This document shows, in pieces, positions 1 through 5,524 of a stretch of 6,739 bases of DNA. The stretch is taken from the NCBI GenBank assembly GCA_002342225.1, contig DDPO01000047.1, positions 1-6,739 of the forward strand, written 5' to 3'. How positions within the stretch are numbered: position 1 is the stretch's first letter; every line of letters starts with the position of its first letter. The notes under the pieces were generated by a model. The model searched no databases, was not told the origin of the DNA, and saw only the letters and a list, made by a program, of their open reading frames with translations. Source of the stretch: Bdellovibrionaceae bacterium UBA2466 (GTDB taxonomy: Bacteria > Bdellovibrionota > FAC87 > UBA2466). The position numbers and the translations under genes are program-made.

Positions 1-11
1 AAATAATCCGT

Positions 12-41
12 CTAAGTTGGCCCTTCTAGGGGGCCTCTTAG
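12..41. other. Stem-loop of unknown role near left edge
   Basis: GGCCC (19-23) can pair with GGGCC (31-35), and the flanking CTAAG (12-16) can pair with CTTAG (37-41) across a small internal loop. No T-tract follows closely on the plus strand; on the minus strand the hairpin is followed by a moderately T-rich stretch ending in ATTATTT. It could be the 3' end of a structured RNA or a gene lying left of the window, or a backup terminator for the minus-strand ilvC-like transcript. The stem is seen; its role is not known. Confidence 0.4.
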
Positions 42-68
42 TTCACCGGTTTATTAGGAAATAACTCA

Positions 69-105
69 GAAGCGGACTTTCCTAGAGAGTCCGCTTCACT
101 TTTTT
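69..105 (+). terminator. Intrinsic terminator overlapping the ilvC-like stop codon
   Basis: A perfect 10-base inverted repeat, GAAGCGGACT (69-78) and AGTCCGCTTC (88-97), is followed on the plus strand by AC and six T (100-105). The T-tract orientation fits termination of a plus-strand transcript arriving from the left of the window. On the minus strand the same hairpin lies at the end of the ilvC-like gene and could also stop that transcript, although only a weak T-rich stretch (TGAGTTATTT) follows there. The right arm encodes the last codons (VKRTL region) of the reductoisomerase, and its stop codon (82-84) lies in the loop, so convergent genes appear to share this element. Confidence 0.75.
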
Positions 106-1053
106 CTGGAGCAAATCCTGAAACGTTTTCTCTAGGCTTGAGTTTTTGATACGAGCCTTTTCCCGTTTCAGTAATTTTTCACCTGTTTGAACCTCTTCGC
201 TCCAGGCTTTGGCAAAATCACCACTTTGTATCTCTCGTAATAGCTGCTTTATTTCTTCTTTAGCTTTTTCATCAATAATTCTTTTTCCTCGAGTGATACC
301 TCCATAAAAAGCTGTTGGACTTATCTTTTCTGTTAGGCCATGTGGGCCATACTTCATCCAAAGCTCGATAATTGTTTTAGCCTCGTAACAACATTCTAAA
401 AAAGCCATTTCAGGATTAAATCCAGCTTGAACTAAAGTCTCAAAAGCAGATTCCATGAGCTCTAAGAGGCCCCCACACAAAACCACCTGCTCTCCAAAGA
501 GATCACATTCTGTTTCCTCTTGAAAAGTAGTCTTCAACAAGACATGGCTAGCAAGACCAATGGCCTTGGCATAGCTTTGTACTAACGTTTCAAGAACTTT
601 GTTCTCTTTTCCCAATGCATAGACTCCAGGAAGACCGCTACCGCGCTCAAAAGCATCTCTTAAGACAGCTCCAGCCCCTTTTGAACCCACTAGAAAATAC
701 TGACAACTTTCTAACTTCTCAATCCAACCAAAGTGATAGCAAAAACCATGGGCAAATCCGACAGCTTCTGTTTTTTTTAGAAAATGCTTCGTCTCACTGT
801 AAACTTTGGGAATAACGTGGTCAGGAAAAAGATACATGACAATATGAGACTGGCTAATAGCCGACTCAAAACTTGCAGGGTTGAACCCATCTTTTTTGGC
901 CAAATCAAACCCTACCCCTGTCCTTGCGCCTACAATAACATTAACTCCGGAATCTCGGAGATTTAGAGCCTGAGCTCGGCCCTGATTCCCATATCCCAAA
1001 ATAGCTACCGTTTTAGCCTGGATAGGTTGCAAGGATATGCTGTTAAGATCCAT
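82..1053 (-). CDS. ilvC: Divergent class I ketol-acid reductoisomerase (IlvC-like)
   Basis: This 323-residue protein resembles class I (short) ketol-acid reductoisomerase, which isomerises and reduces acetolactate or acetohydroxybutyrate with NADPH and Mg2+ in valine/isoleucine synthesis. The Rossmann loop is GYGNQG (20-25), and A43-R44-T45 lies where phosphate-binding residues are expected. The AHGF motif has H102. Metal and catalytic acids are D184 and E188 (in DLFGEQ) and E220 and E224 (in ECCYE). S245 is in the ISPTAFYG motif and K125 is retained. It is unusual: the normally strict PKxPGxxVR segment reads SKGAGAVLR (124-132), the N-terminal YYD motif is absent, and the C-terminus is Lys-rich. 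All catalytic residues survive, so an active enzyme, possibly with altered substrate, is likely. The ATG start is supported by distance to the Rossmann motif and by a -10-like box 7 bases upstream. It is divergent from the acyltransferase and originally, by inference, from uvrB. Confidence 0.85.
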   Translation of the reverse strand: MDLNSISLQPIQAKTVAILGYGNQGRAQALNLRDSGVNVIVGARTGVGFDLAKKDGFNPASFESAISQSHIVMYLFPDHVIPKVYSETKHFLKKTEAVGFAHGFCYHFGWIEKLESCQYFLVGSKGAGAVLRDAFERGSGLPGVYALGKENKVLETLVQSYAKAIGLASHVLLKTTFQEETECDLFGEQVVLCGGLLELMESAFETLVQAGFNPEMAFLECCYEAKTIIELWMKYGPHGLTEKISPTAFYGGITRGKRIIDEKAKEEIKQLLREIQSGDFAKAWSEEVQTGEKLLKREKARIKNSSLEKTFQDLLQKKVKRTL

Positions 1054-1068
1054 AGCTTTCGGTATACT
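1040..1068 (+). promoter_or_regulatory. Captured uvrB promoter driving the acyltransferase
   Basis: A TATACT -10 box (1063-1068, five of six consensus bases) ends 7 bases before the ATG at 1076. A weak -35 candidate, CTGTTA (1040-1045), is 17 bases upstream. There is no Shine-Dalgarno sequence, which fits a leaderless message. This is the left copy of the uvrB promoter, so the acyltransferase should be expressed with uvrB-like control. No recognisable LexA-type palindrome is present. Confidence 0.55.
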
Positions 1069-1090
1069 CCAGCTTATGCGGGAATTTAAA
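1061..1090 (-). promoter_or_regulatory. Probable leaderless promoter of the ilvC-like gene
   Basis: On the minus strand a TATACC box (1061-1066) ends 7 bases before the ATG at 1053, and a TTTAAA -35-like element (1085-1090) sits 18 bases upstream of it. No Shine-Dalgarno sequence is placed correctly: the only GGAG is 13 bases from the ATG and overlaps the -10. Transcription would then begin at or next to the start codon. The -10 shares the palindrome GTATAC with the opposite promoter, so the two should compete for polymerase. Confidence 0.5.
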
Positions 1091-2245
1091 CTGAAAAGTC
1101 AGTTTGAGCCTAGATCTCAATTCCTTTCCATTTTGGACGTATTGCGTGGAGTAGCGATTGGAGCAGTCTTTCTGTTTCATTCTCTGGGAGCTGCTTACGG
1201 TAAATTTCATTTGCCTTGGAGGGGGCTTTTACCCAATTTTTCAAACGCTGGCTCTTTGGTTTTTTTAAGTCCATTGAGTTTTGGATTCACTGGAGTAGCT
1301 ATTTTTTTTGTCATATCTGGATTTTGCATTCACCTTTCCTATATCTCTGATGTGCACTGGACATGGAGTAACTTTGTTAAAAAACGACTCCTGAGAATTT
1401 ACCCCGCCTATTTTCTAGCTTTGTTTTTTTTACTGGTAAGTCCATTTTTAATGTATCCCATTACCCCCCAATTAATGGGTTGGCAGCTCACAACTCATAT
1501 ACTTGCGATTCATAATATTAAAAAAGAAACTTGCTTCGGAATCAATCCTTCTTTCTGGAGTCTTGCAGTGGAAATCCAGCTCTATTTGCTTTATCCAATT
1601 TTGCTACAATTAAGAAACAAAATGGGGTGGAAAAAAACGTTAATTATTTTAGGCATTCTAGAACTTTTTATACGTTCAACAACCTTGTTAACAGATTTGT
1701 TTTTACATAGAGAGCCTTACCATGTCTTGATTTTATCTCCTTTCGCTTACTGGTTTAGTTGGAGCCTCGGTGCCTACGTTTGTGATTGCTGGAAAAAAAA
1801 TCAAAAATCGTTCCTAGATAAATTTAATGTCTTCTGGATTGGTTGTTTTTCATTTATTTCAATCTTTTTTCGGCCCCTAATACCTTTTACCTTTGTTTTA
1901 GTTGCATTAACAACCGCTACCTTTTTGTATCAATATTTAGTCTCGAGCCATAAAGAGATTAGAAACCAGATTTTGAAAAAAATTCAAAACCATTTAGCTC
2001 TTTTGGGATTGGTAAGCTACAGCTTCTACTTGTTTCATCAGCCTTTACTAGCGAGTACCCATAAAATAGTTAACCGGTTTTTGCCAAACATCTTTATTCC
2101 CTCGTTTTTTATGTTTTTGCTAATGATGCTTTGGTATCCCATCATCTTAGTAGCTTCGTATTTAATATTCACCCTCATTGAAAAACCATTTATCCAGTTC
2201 GCTCGAAAACCAAACCTGGGTTCGCCACTCATTAAAAGACACTAA
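1076..2245 (+). CDS. Acyltransferase-3 family membrane protein with UvrB-derived N-terminus
   Basis: This 389-residue polytopic membrane protein belongs to the acyltransferase-3 family, whose members transfer acetyl or other acyl groups onto surface sugars such as O-antigen, peptidoglycan or exopolysaccharide. Visible family motifs are [16 protein letters not shown] with R24 and H35 (the R-x10-H catalytic pattern), FFVISGF, the RLLRIYPAY loop, [15 protein letters not shown] with its conserved Glu, and [12 protein letters not shown] near the C-terminus. Many hydrophobic Phe/Leu-rich segments are present, and length is normal. The first 13 residues, [13 protein letters not shown], are identical to UvrB and are encoded by the left 88-bp repeat; native acyltransferase homology starts around residue 16. 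The last nine codons overlap the diverged ilvC-like remnant. Base composition looks more AT-rich than uvrB, compatible with transfer but partly due to its membrane residues. An upstream in-frame ATG (1037) is less likely, since the leaderless promoter points to 1076. The acyl substrate is unknown. Confidence 0.9.
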   Translation: MREFKLKSQFEPRSQFLSILDVLRGVAIGAVFLFHSLGAAYGKFHLPWRGLLPNFSNAGSLVFLSPLSFGFTGVAIFFVISGFCIHLSYISDVHWTWSNFVKKRLLRIYPAYFLALFFLLVSPFLMYPITPQLMGWQLTTHILAIHNIKKETCFGINPSFWSLAVEIQLYLLYPILLQLRNKMGWKKTLIILGILELFIRSTTLLTDLFLHREPYHVLILSPFAYWFSWSLGAYVCDCWKKNQKSFLDKFNVFWIGCFSFISIFFRPLIPFTFVLVALTTATFLYQYLVSSHKEIRNQILKKIQNHLALLGLVSYSFYLFHQPLLASTHKIVNRFLPNIFIPSFFMFLLMMLWYPIILVASYLIFTLIEKPFIQFARKPNLGSPLIKRH

Positions 2246-2272
2246 AATAGCCGCCCTTTTAGCTCAAAGAAT
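1115..2272. other. Inserted segment carrying the acyltransferase, bounded by 88-bp direct repeats
   Basis: These 1158 bases separate the two repeat copies and hold nearly the whole acyltransferase gene plus a diverged ilvC 5' remnant. I see no transposase, no terminal inverted repeats and no integrase, so this is not a recognisable insertion sequence. Removing one repeat plus this segment (1246 bases) would leave an intact divergent ilvC-uvrB pair, which I infer to be the ancestral arrangement. The mechanism is unknown; single-crossover integration of a circular fragment sharing the ilvC-uvrB junction would give this structure. Confidence 0.6.
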
Positions 2273-2299
2273 TTGCAAGGATATGCTGTTAAGATCCAT
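2217..2299 (-). pseudogene. Diverged remnant of the ilvC 5' end
   Basis: On the minus strand, the right repeat supplies the start codon and first nine ilvC-like codons (2299-2273). The following bases down to about 2217 still align without gaps to the intact gene: about 34 of 56 positions match. In frame this reads [11 protein letters not shown], a TGA stop, then [16 protein letters not shown], against QPIQAKTVAILGYGNQGRAQ in the intact protein. A peptide of 11 residues at most could be made. The same bases encode the last nine residues of the acyltransferase on the other strand. Homology fades left of about 2217. Confidence 0.6.
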
Positions 2300-2360
2300 A
2301 GCTTTCGGTATACTCCAGCTTATGCGGGAATTTAAACTGAAAAGTCAGTTTGAGCCTAGA
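2273..2360. repeat. 88-bp direct repeat, right copy (true uvrB 5' end)
   Basis: Identical to 1027-1114. Here the uvrB codons continue into the genuine UvrB sequence ([10 protein letters not shown]), so this copy holds the functional uvrB start and promoter. It also carries a duplicate of the ilvC minus-strand promoter and start codon, now pointing into the 3' end of the acyltransferase. Confidence 0.97.
2286..2314 (+). promoter_or_regulatory. uvrB promoter, probably leaderless
   Basis: The TATACT -10 (2309-2314) ends 7 bases before the uvrB ATG (2322). The -35 candidate CTGTTA (2286-2291) is weak. No Shine-Dalgarno sequence precedes the ATG. An SOS-type LexA operator was looked for and not recognised, so DNA-damage control of uvrB is not supported by this sequence. 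Confidence 0.55.
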
Positions 2361-4325
2361 GGCGATCAGCCTAGAGCTATTGAAGCGCTTGTTAAGGCGA
2401 TTGAAGCCAAAAGGCGAGATAATGTGCTTCTCGGAGTCACTGGCAGTGGGAAAACCTTCACAATGGCCAACGTCATAGCTCGTTTACAACGTCCGGCCCT
2501 TATTCTCGCCCCCAATAAAACTCTCGCGGCTCAACTTTATTCTGAGTTTAAAGAGCTCTTCCCAGAAAATGCGGTGGAATATTTTGTCAGTTACTACGAT
2601 TATTATCAGCCCGAGGCCTATATCCCGTCGTCAGATACCTATATCGAAAAAGATTCTGCCATTAACGACCAAATTGATCAGCTTCGCCACTCAGCGACTC
2701 GAAGCCTATTATCCCGAAAAGATGTTCTCATTGTTGCCAGTGTTTCCTGTATTTATGGTCTAGGCTCTCCCGAGTGTTACCGCGAAATGGTCATCGATTT
2801 GAAAGCCGGAGCCGAATATCGAAGAGACGAATTTCTCATGCACTTAGTGGAGACCCAGTATCAAAGAAATGACTACGATTTTCATAGAGGCACTTTTAGA
2901 GTCCGAGGTGATGTGATTGAGGTTTTCCCAGCTTTCGAAGAGGCCTGTGCTTATCGTATTCAGTTTTGGGGTGACGAAATTGAAAAAATTTCGAAAGTCG
3001 ATCCTGTAACTGGAAATACAATGGAAGATATTCAGGAACTACAAATCTTCCCCGGTAGTCACTACGTAACCCCTCAAGATCAACTTAAAAAATCGATTAA
3101 ATCTATTCAAGAAGAACTAAGGCAACGCCTTGAGGAACTCAAAAAACTCAACAAGCTTGTAGAAGCCCAAAGACTTGAAAGCAGAACTTATTACGATATC
3201 GAAATGCTTGAGGAGATGGGATACTGCAACGGAATTGAAAATTACAGCCGACACCTGACGGGTCGTAAAACTGGCGAACCCCCTCCTACTCTTCTAGAGT
3301 ATTTTCCGGAAGACTTTCTCCTGTTTGTCGATGAAAGCCATGTGACTATCCCTCAAGTCGGAGGGATGTATCGAGGAGATCGCGCTCGCAAAATGACACT
3401 TGTAGAACATGGCTTTAGACTACCCTCGGCCTTGGATAATCGCCCCTTAAATTTTTCCGAATTTGAATCTCTAATCGAGCAAGCCGTTTATGTTTCTGCG
3501 ACTCCCGGTAAATATGAAATGGAAAAGTCGAGAGGTGTTGTAGTCGAGCAGATCATTCGGCCTACTGGACTTACTGATCCCGAAATCATTATGCGGCCCG
3601 CCCGAGGAGCCGTAGACGACCTGTACGGAGAGATTCGAAAACGCATTGAAAAAGGCCAGAGAGTTTTGGTTACTACTCTCACTAAACGAATGGCTGAGGA
3701 CTTAACAGAATACTACCAAAAAATGGGGATCAAAGTTCAGTACCTACATTCTGATATCGATGCTATTGAGCGAGTAGAGATTATCAGACAACTTAGAATG
3801 GGAACATTTGATGTGCTAGTGGGTATCAATCTTCTTCGAGAGGGTCTTGATATTCCCGAGTGTTCGCTCGTTGCTATTTTAGATGCCGATAAAGAGGGCT
3901 TCCTTAGAAGCCAAACCTCCCTGATTCAAACCATTGGTAGAGCAGCAAGGAACGTAGATGGAACAGTGCTCATGTATGCTGACGTTGTCACAAAATCGAT
4001 AGACTTTGCTCTTAAAGAAACAGAGAGAAGAAAACTGCTTCAAATCGAATACAACAAAACCCATGGCATCACTCCACAATCTGTGAAAAAGAATATTCAA
4101 AACTCACTTTATCAGAATGAGAACAGTGATTATTTTGAGATTAAATTGCCTGAGAAGCGTGGAACCATTACCCTTGATGAAAAATCAATTCCAAAAGAAC
4201 TTGAGAAGCTTGAAAAACTCATGAAAAAGGCGGCTAAAGATCTGGAATTTGAAAAAGCTGCAGAACTCCGAGATCGTATTGTTCTTTTAAAGAAAAAGCA
4301 GATGGGTTTACAAGTCGTGGCTTAA
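2322..4325 (+). CDS. uvrB: UvrABC system protein B
   Basis: UvrB is the damage-verifying helicase-like subunit of nucleotide excision repair; it is loaded on DNA by UvrA and recruits UvrC for incision. The protein has 667 residues, close to the E. coli length of 673. Visible in order: N-terminal [10 protein letters not shown]; Walker A GVTGSGKT (38-45); the beta-hairpin with [14 protein letters not shown] (87-100) that clamps DNA; helicase motif II DESH (337-340); VSATPG (391-396); motif [11 protein letters not shown] (536-544); and a C-terminal UVR domain (about 626-662, [13 protein letters not shown]) that binds UvrC. No key residue is missing. The start at 2322 is chosen because [17 protein letters not shown] aligns with the usual UvrB N-terminus; in-frame extension to 2178 runs into the acyltransferase and is spurious. 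It is followed one base later by the CPXCG gene, probably in the same operon. Confidence 0.98.
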   Translation: MREFKLKSQFEPRGDQPRAIEALVKAIEAKRRDNVLLGVTGSGKTFTMANVIARLQRPALILAPNKTLAAQLYSEFKELFPENAVEYFVSYYDYYQPEAYIPSSDTYIEKDSAINDQIDQLRHSATRSLLSRKDVLIVASVSCIYGLGSPECYREMVIDLKAGAEYRRDEFLMHLVETQYQRNDYDFHRGTFRVRGDVIEVFPAFEEACAYRIQFWGDEIEKISKVDPVTGNTMEDIQELQIFPGSHYVTPQDQLKKSIKSIQEELRQRLEELKKLNKLVEAQRLESRTYYDIEMLEEMGYCNGIENYSRHLTGRKTGEPPPTLLEYFPEDFLLFVDESHVTIPQVGGMYRGDRARKMTLVEHGFRLPSALDNRPLNFSEFESLIEQAVYVSATPGKYEMEKSRGVVVEQIIRPTGLTDPEIIMRPARGAVDDLYGEIRKRIEKGQRVLVTTLTKRMAEDLTEYYQKMGIKVQYLHSDIDAIERVEIIRQLRMGTFDVLVGINLLREGLDIPECSLVAILDADKEGFLRSQTSLIQTIGRAARNVDGTVLMYADVVTKSIDFALKETERRKLLQIEYNKTHGITPQSVKKNIQNSLYQNENSDYFEIKLPEKRGTITLDEKSIPKELEKLEKLMKKAAKDLEFEKAAELRDRIVLLKKKQMGLQVVA

Positions 4326-4326
4326 T

Positions 4327-4521
4327 ATGAATAGCAACGAACAGGTTGAACAATCTTTAGTCTGTCCCTATTGTTGGCAAAACATCTCTATCCTCCTCGA
4401 TCTGTCGGTAGATTCTCAAAGCTTCGTTGAGGATTGTGAAGTTTGCTGTCACCCTATTGAGTTTCATTATCGAACTGAAGAAGGAGTTTTAGTTGAGTTT
4501 GATATTGTTAAAGTTCAATAG
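4327..4521 (+). CDS. CPXCG-type cysteine-rich small protein
   Basis: This 64-residue protein resembles the Cys-rich CPXCG family (zinc-ribbon-like, function unknown). Two cysteine knuckles, C13-P-Y-C16 and C37-E-V-C40 followed by C41, probably bind one zinc ion. The FVEDCEVCCHPIEF block is the family signature. The first knuckle reads CPYCW rather than the usual CPYCG. The ATG lies one base after the uvrB stop without a strong Shine-Dalgarno sequence, so translation is probably coupled to uvrB. Cytosolic, with no signal peptide or membrane segment. Operon position behind uvrB does not prove a repair role. It ends 2 bases from the convergent ComEC-like gene. Confidence 0.85.
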   Translation: MNSNEQVEQSLVCPYCWQNISILLDLSVDSQSFVEDCEVCCHPIEFHYRTEEGVLVEFDIVKVQ

Positions 4522-4523
4522 CC

Positions 4524-5453
4524 CTAATCGCATCGAGACACACCACAATCTCCGAGGTAGGTTTCACAACTTACTTTACCCTCAGGGCTTAGAGTCAATC
4601 GAACAGCACCGTGAAAATCGGTTCTTAAAAGATTAATTCCCATCAAACGATATCGATGAAGAATCTCTTTTCTAGGGTGCCTATAGCTGTTTTTAAATCC
4701 AACACTCACCACTGCCCAACGCGGTGAAAAAGCTTTCAGAAACTGTCGAGTTGAGGAGGTAAGACTTCCGTGATGGGGGACTTTGAGTAAATGAACCTTT
4801 TTTGAAGATCTCGTAACCATCTCTAGCTCGCCCCCCTGCTCAATATCCCCTGTAAAAAGAGCCCGACATTTTGAAAATTCAATACCCAAAAGAAGTGCCC
4901 GATCATTCTTGGAATGAGCATCTATACCCAAAGGAGTTAATAGAGTGCTGACCCCATTGATCTGAAGTTGATAAGGATTGATCAAGTGATTGATTTTGAT
5001 CTTTCGACTTTTGCTTATGTGTTCAATATCCTGAAGAATCCTGGGTCTGGGAGGTTTTTGAAAATAACTCGATAGCCAGACTTGCCCCACTTCCATTTTT
5101 TGAAGAATCTCCAATAATCCAAAAGCATGATCACTATCTGGATGGCTCAAAACGACATGGTCCAATCTTAAGACTCCTAAACGAAGGAGCTCTGGAATCA
5201 AAACTCGCTCCCCGACACTCAATTTTCCCCAGCCCCCTCCCCCATCAATCAACATGGTTTTTCCAAAAGGGAATTGGATAAGAGCAGAATCGCCCTGCCC
5301 CACATCAAAAAAGGTAATGATTAAATTGGGATCCCAGTAACGGTCATAACATCGCCTCAAAATTAAAATGCTAAGAAGTACGCCGATTAAAACAGACCTT
5401 TTCGATAGACCTTTCACCAACATAGACACCCATGCAAGCAAACGATATTCCAA
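4524..5453 (-). CDS. Stand-alone ComEC/Rec2-type metallo-beta-lactamase domain protein with one membrane anchor
   Basis: This 309-residue protein matches the C-terminal metallo-beta-lactamase domain of ComEC/Rec2, a putative nuclease domain of the DNA-uptake channel. Hydrophobic residues 20-32 form one likely membrane segment, preceded by Lys/Arg. The domain then starts with ITFFDVGQGDSALIQFP (46-62), followed by LIDGGGG, the metal motif SHPDSDH (103-109), ND at 183-184, TGD (201-203) and PHHGS (226-230). Metal-binding residues appear complete. The OB-fold and multi-helix competence domain of full ComEC (usually 700-800 residues) are absent, and the adjacent upstream DNA encodes no such region. 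The start is uncertain: TTG at 5453 gives the longest form, while ATG at 5423 (M11) keeps the anchor and may be the real start. An in-frame stop lies at 5498-5496. It could be a truncated comEC, a split channel gene or a dedicated anchored hydrolase; the domain call is secure, the role is not. Confidence 0.85.
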   Translation of the reverse strand: MEYRLLAWVSMLVKGLSKRSVLIGVLLSILILRRCYDRYWDPNLIITFFDVGQGDSALIQFPFGKTMLIDGGGGWGKLSVGERVLIPELLRLGVLRLDHVVLSHPDSDHAFGLLEILQKMEVGQVWLSSYFQKPPRPRILQDIEHISKSRKIKINHLINPYQLQINGVSTLLTPLGIDAHSKNDRALLLGIEFSKCRALFTGDIEQGGELEMVTRSSKKVHLLKVPHHGSLTSSTRQFLKAFSPRWAVVSVGFKNSYRHPRKEILHRYRLMGINLLRTDFHGAVRLTLSPEGKVSCETYLGDCGVSRCD

Positions 5454-5488
5454 GGAAAGTTCTTGTTTATTAAACTTTGAGGAAGTGT

Positions 5489-5517
5489 TTGAAATTCATG
5501 ACGCAAGGTGCTTAAAT
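5489..5517 (+). promoter_or_regulatory. Strong sigma70-like promoter of the glycosyltransferase gene, probably leaderless
   Basis: TTGAAA (5489-5494, five of six consensus bases) and TTAAAT (5512-5517, four of six) are separated by exactly 17 bases. A TG one base before the -10 makes it an extended -10. The -10 ends 7 bases before the ATG at 5525, and no Shine-Dalgarno sequence is present (TACCCGAC precedes the ATG), so transcription should start at or beside the start codon. Confidence 0.65.
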
Positions 5518-5524
5518 ACCCGAC

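Larger units (their letters stand above)
1027..1114. repeat. 88-bp direct repeat, left copy (ilvC 5' end, promoters, uvrB 5' end)
   Basis: This segment is identical base for base to 2273-2360 (offset 1246). It carries the first nine codons of the ilvC-like gene (minus strand, MDLNSISLQ), the 22-base divergent promoter spacer, and the first 13 codons of uvrB ([13 protein letters not shown]). The uvrB-derived codons run straight into the acyltransferase reading frame at the repeat edge. Homology stops abruptly at the right edge. On the left it continues at about 61% for roughly 56 bases (971-1026 against 2217-2272). Confidence 0.97.

Noticed and set aside
29..474. A 13-base string (CTAAGAGGCCCCC) on the minus strand at 29-41 and on the plus strand at 462-474, possible inverted repeat
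   Set aside because: A 13-base match somewhere in a window this long is expected by chance, and neither end has other mobile-element features.
615..966. Plus-strand open frames inside the ilvC-like gene
   Set aside because: They are antisense shadows of a well-supported gene, with no family motifs.
1037..1075. Upstream in-frame ATG (MLLRSIAF...) for the acyltransferase, and likewise for uvrB (2283) or even 2178
   Set aside because: These codons lie within the minus-strand ilvC start and promoter region (or inside the acyltransferase) and have no family similarity. The UvrB N-terminus is recognisable from 2322, and the -10 spacing supports the MREF start in both copies.
1115..2272. Insertion sequence or transposon between the 88-bp repeats
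   Set aside because: No transposase or integrase, and the segment ends show no inverted repeats. An 88-base duplication is far longer than usual target-site duplications.
2273..2321. SOS (LexA) operator upstream of uvrB
   Set aside because: No CTGT-N8-ACAG, GAAC-N4-GTTC or similar palindrome; the only palindrome is the GTATAC in the -10.
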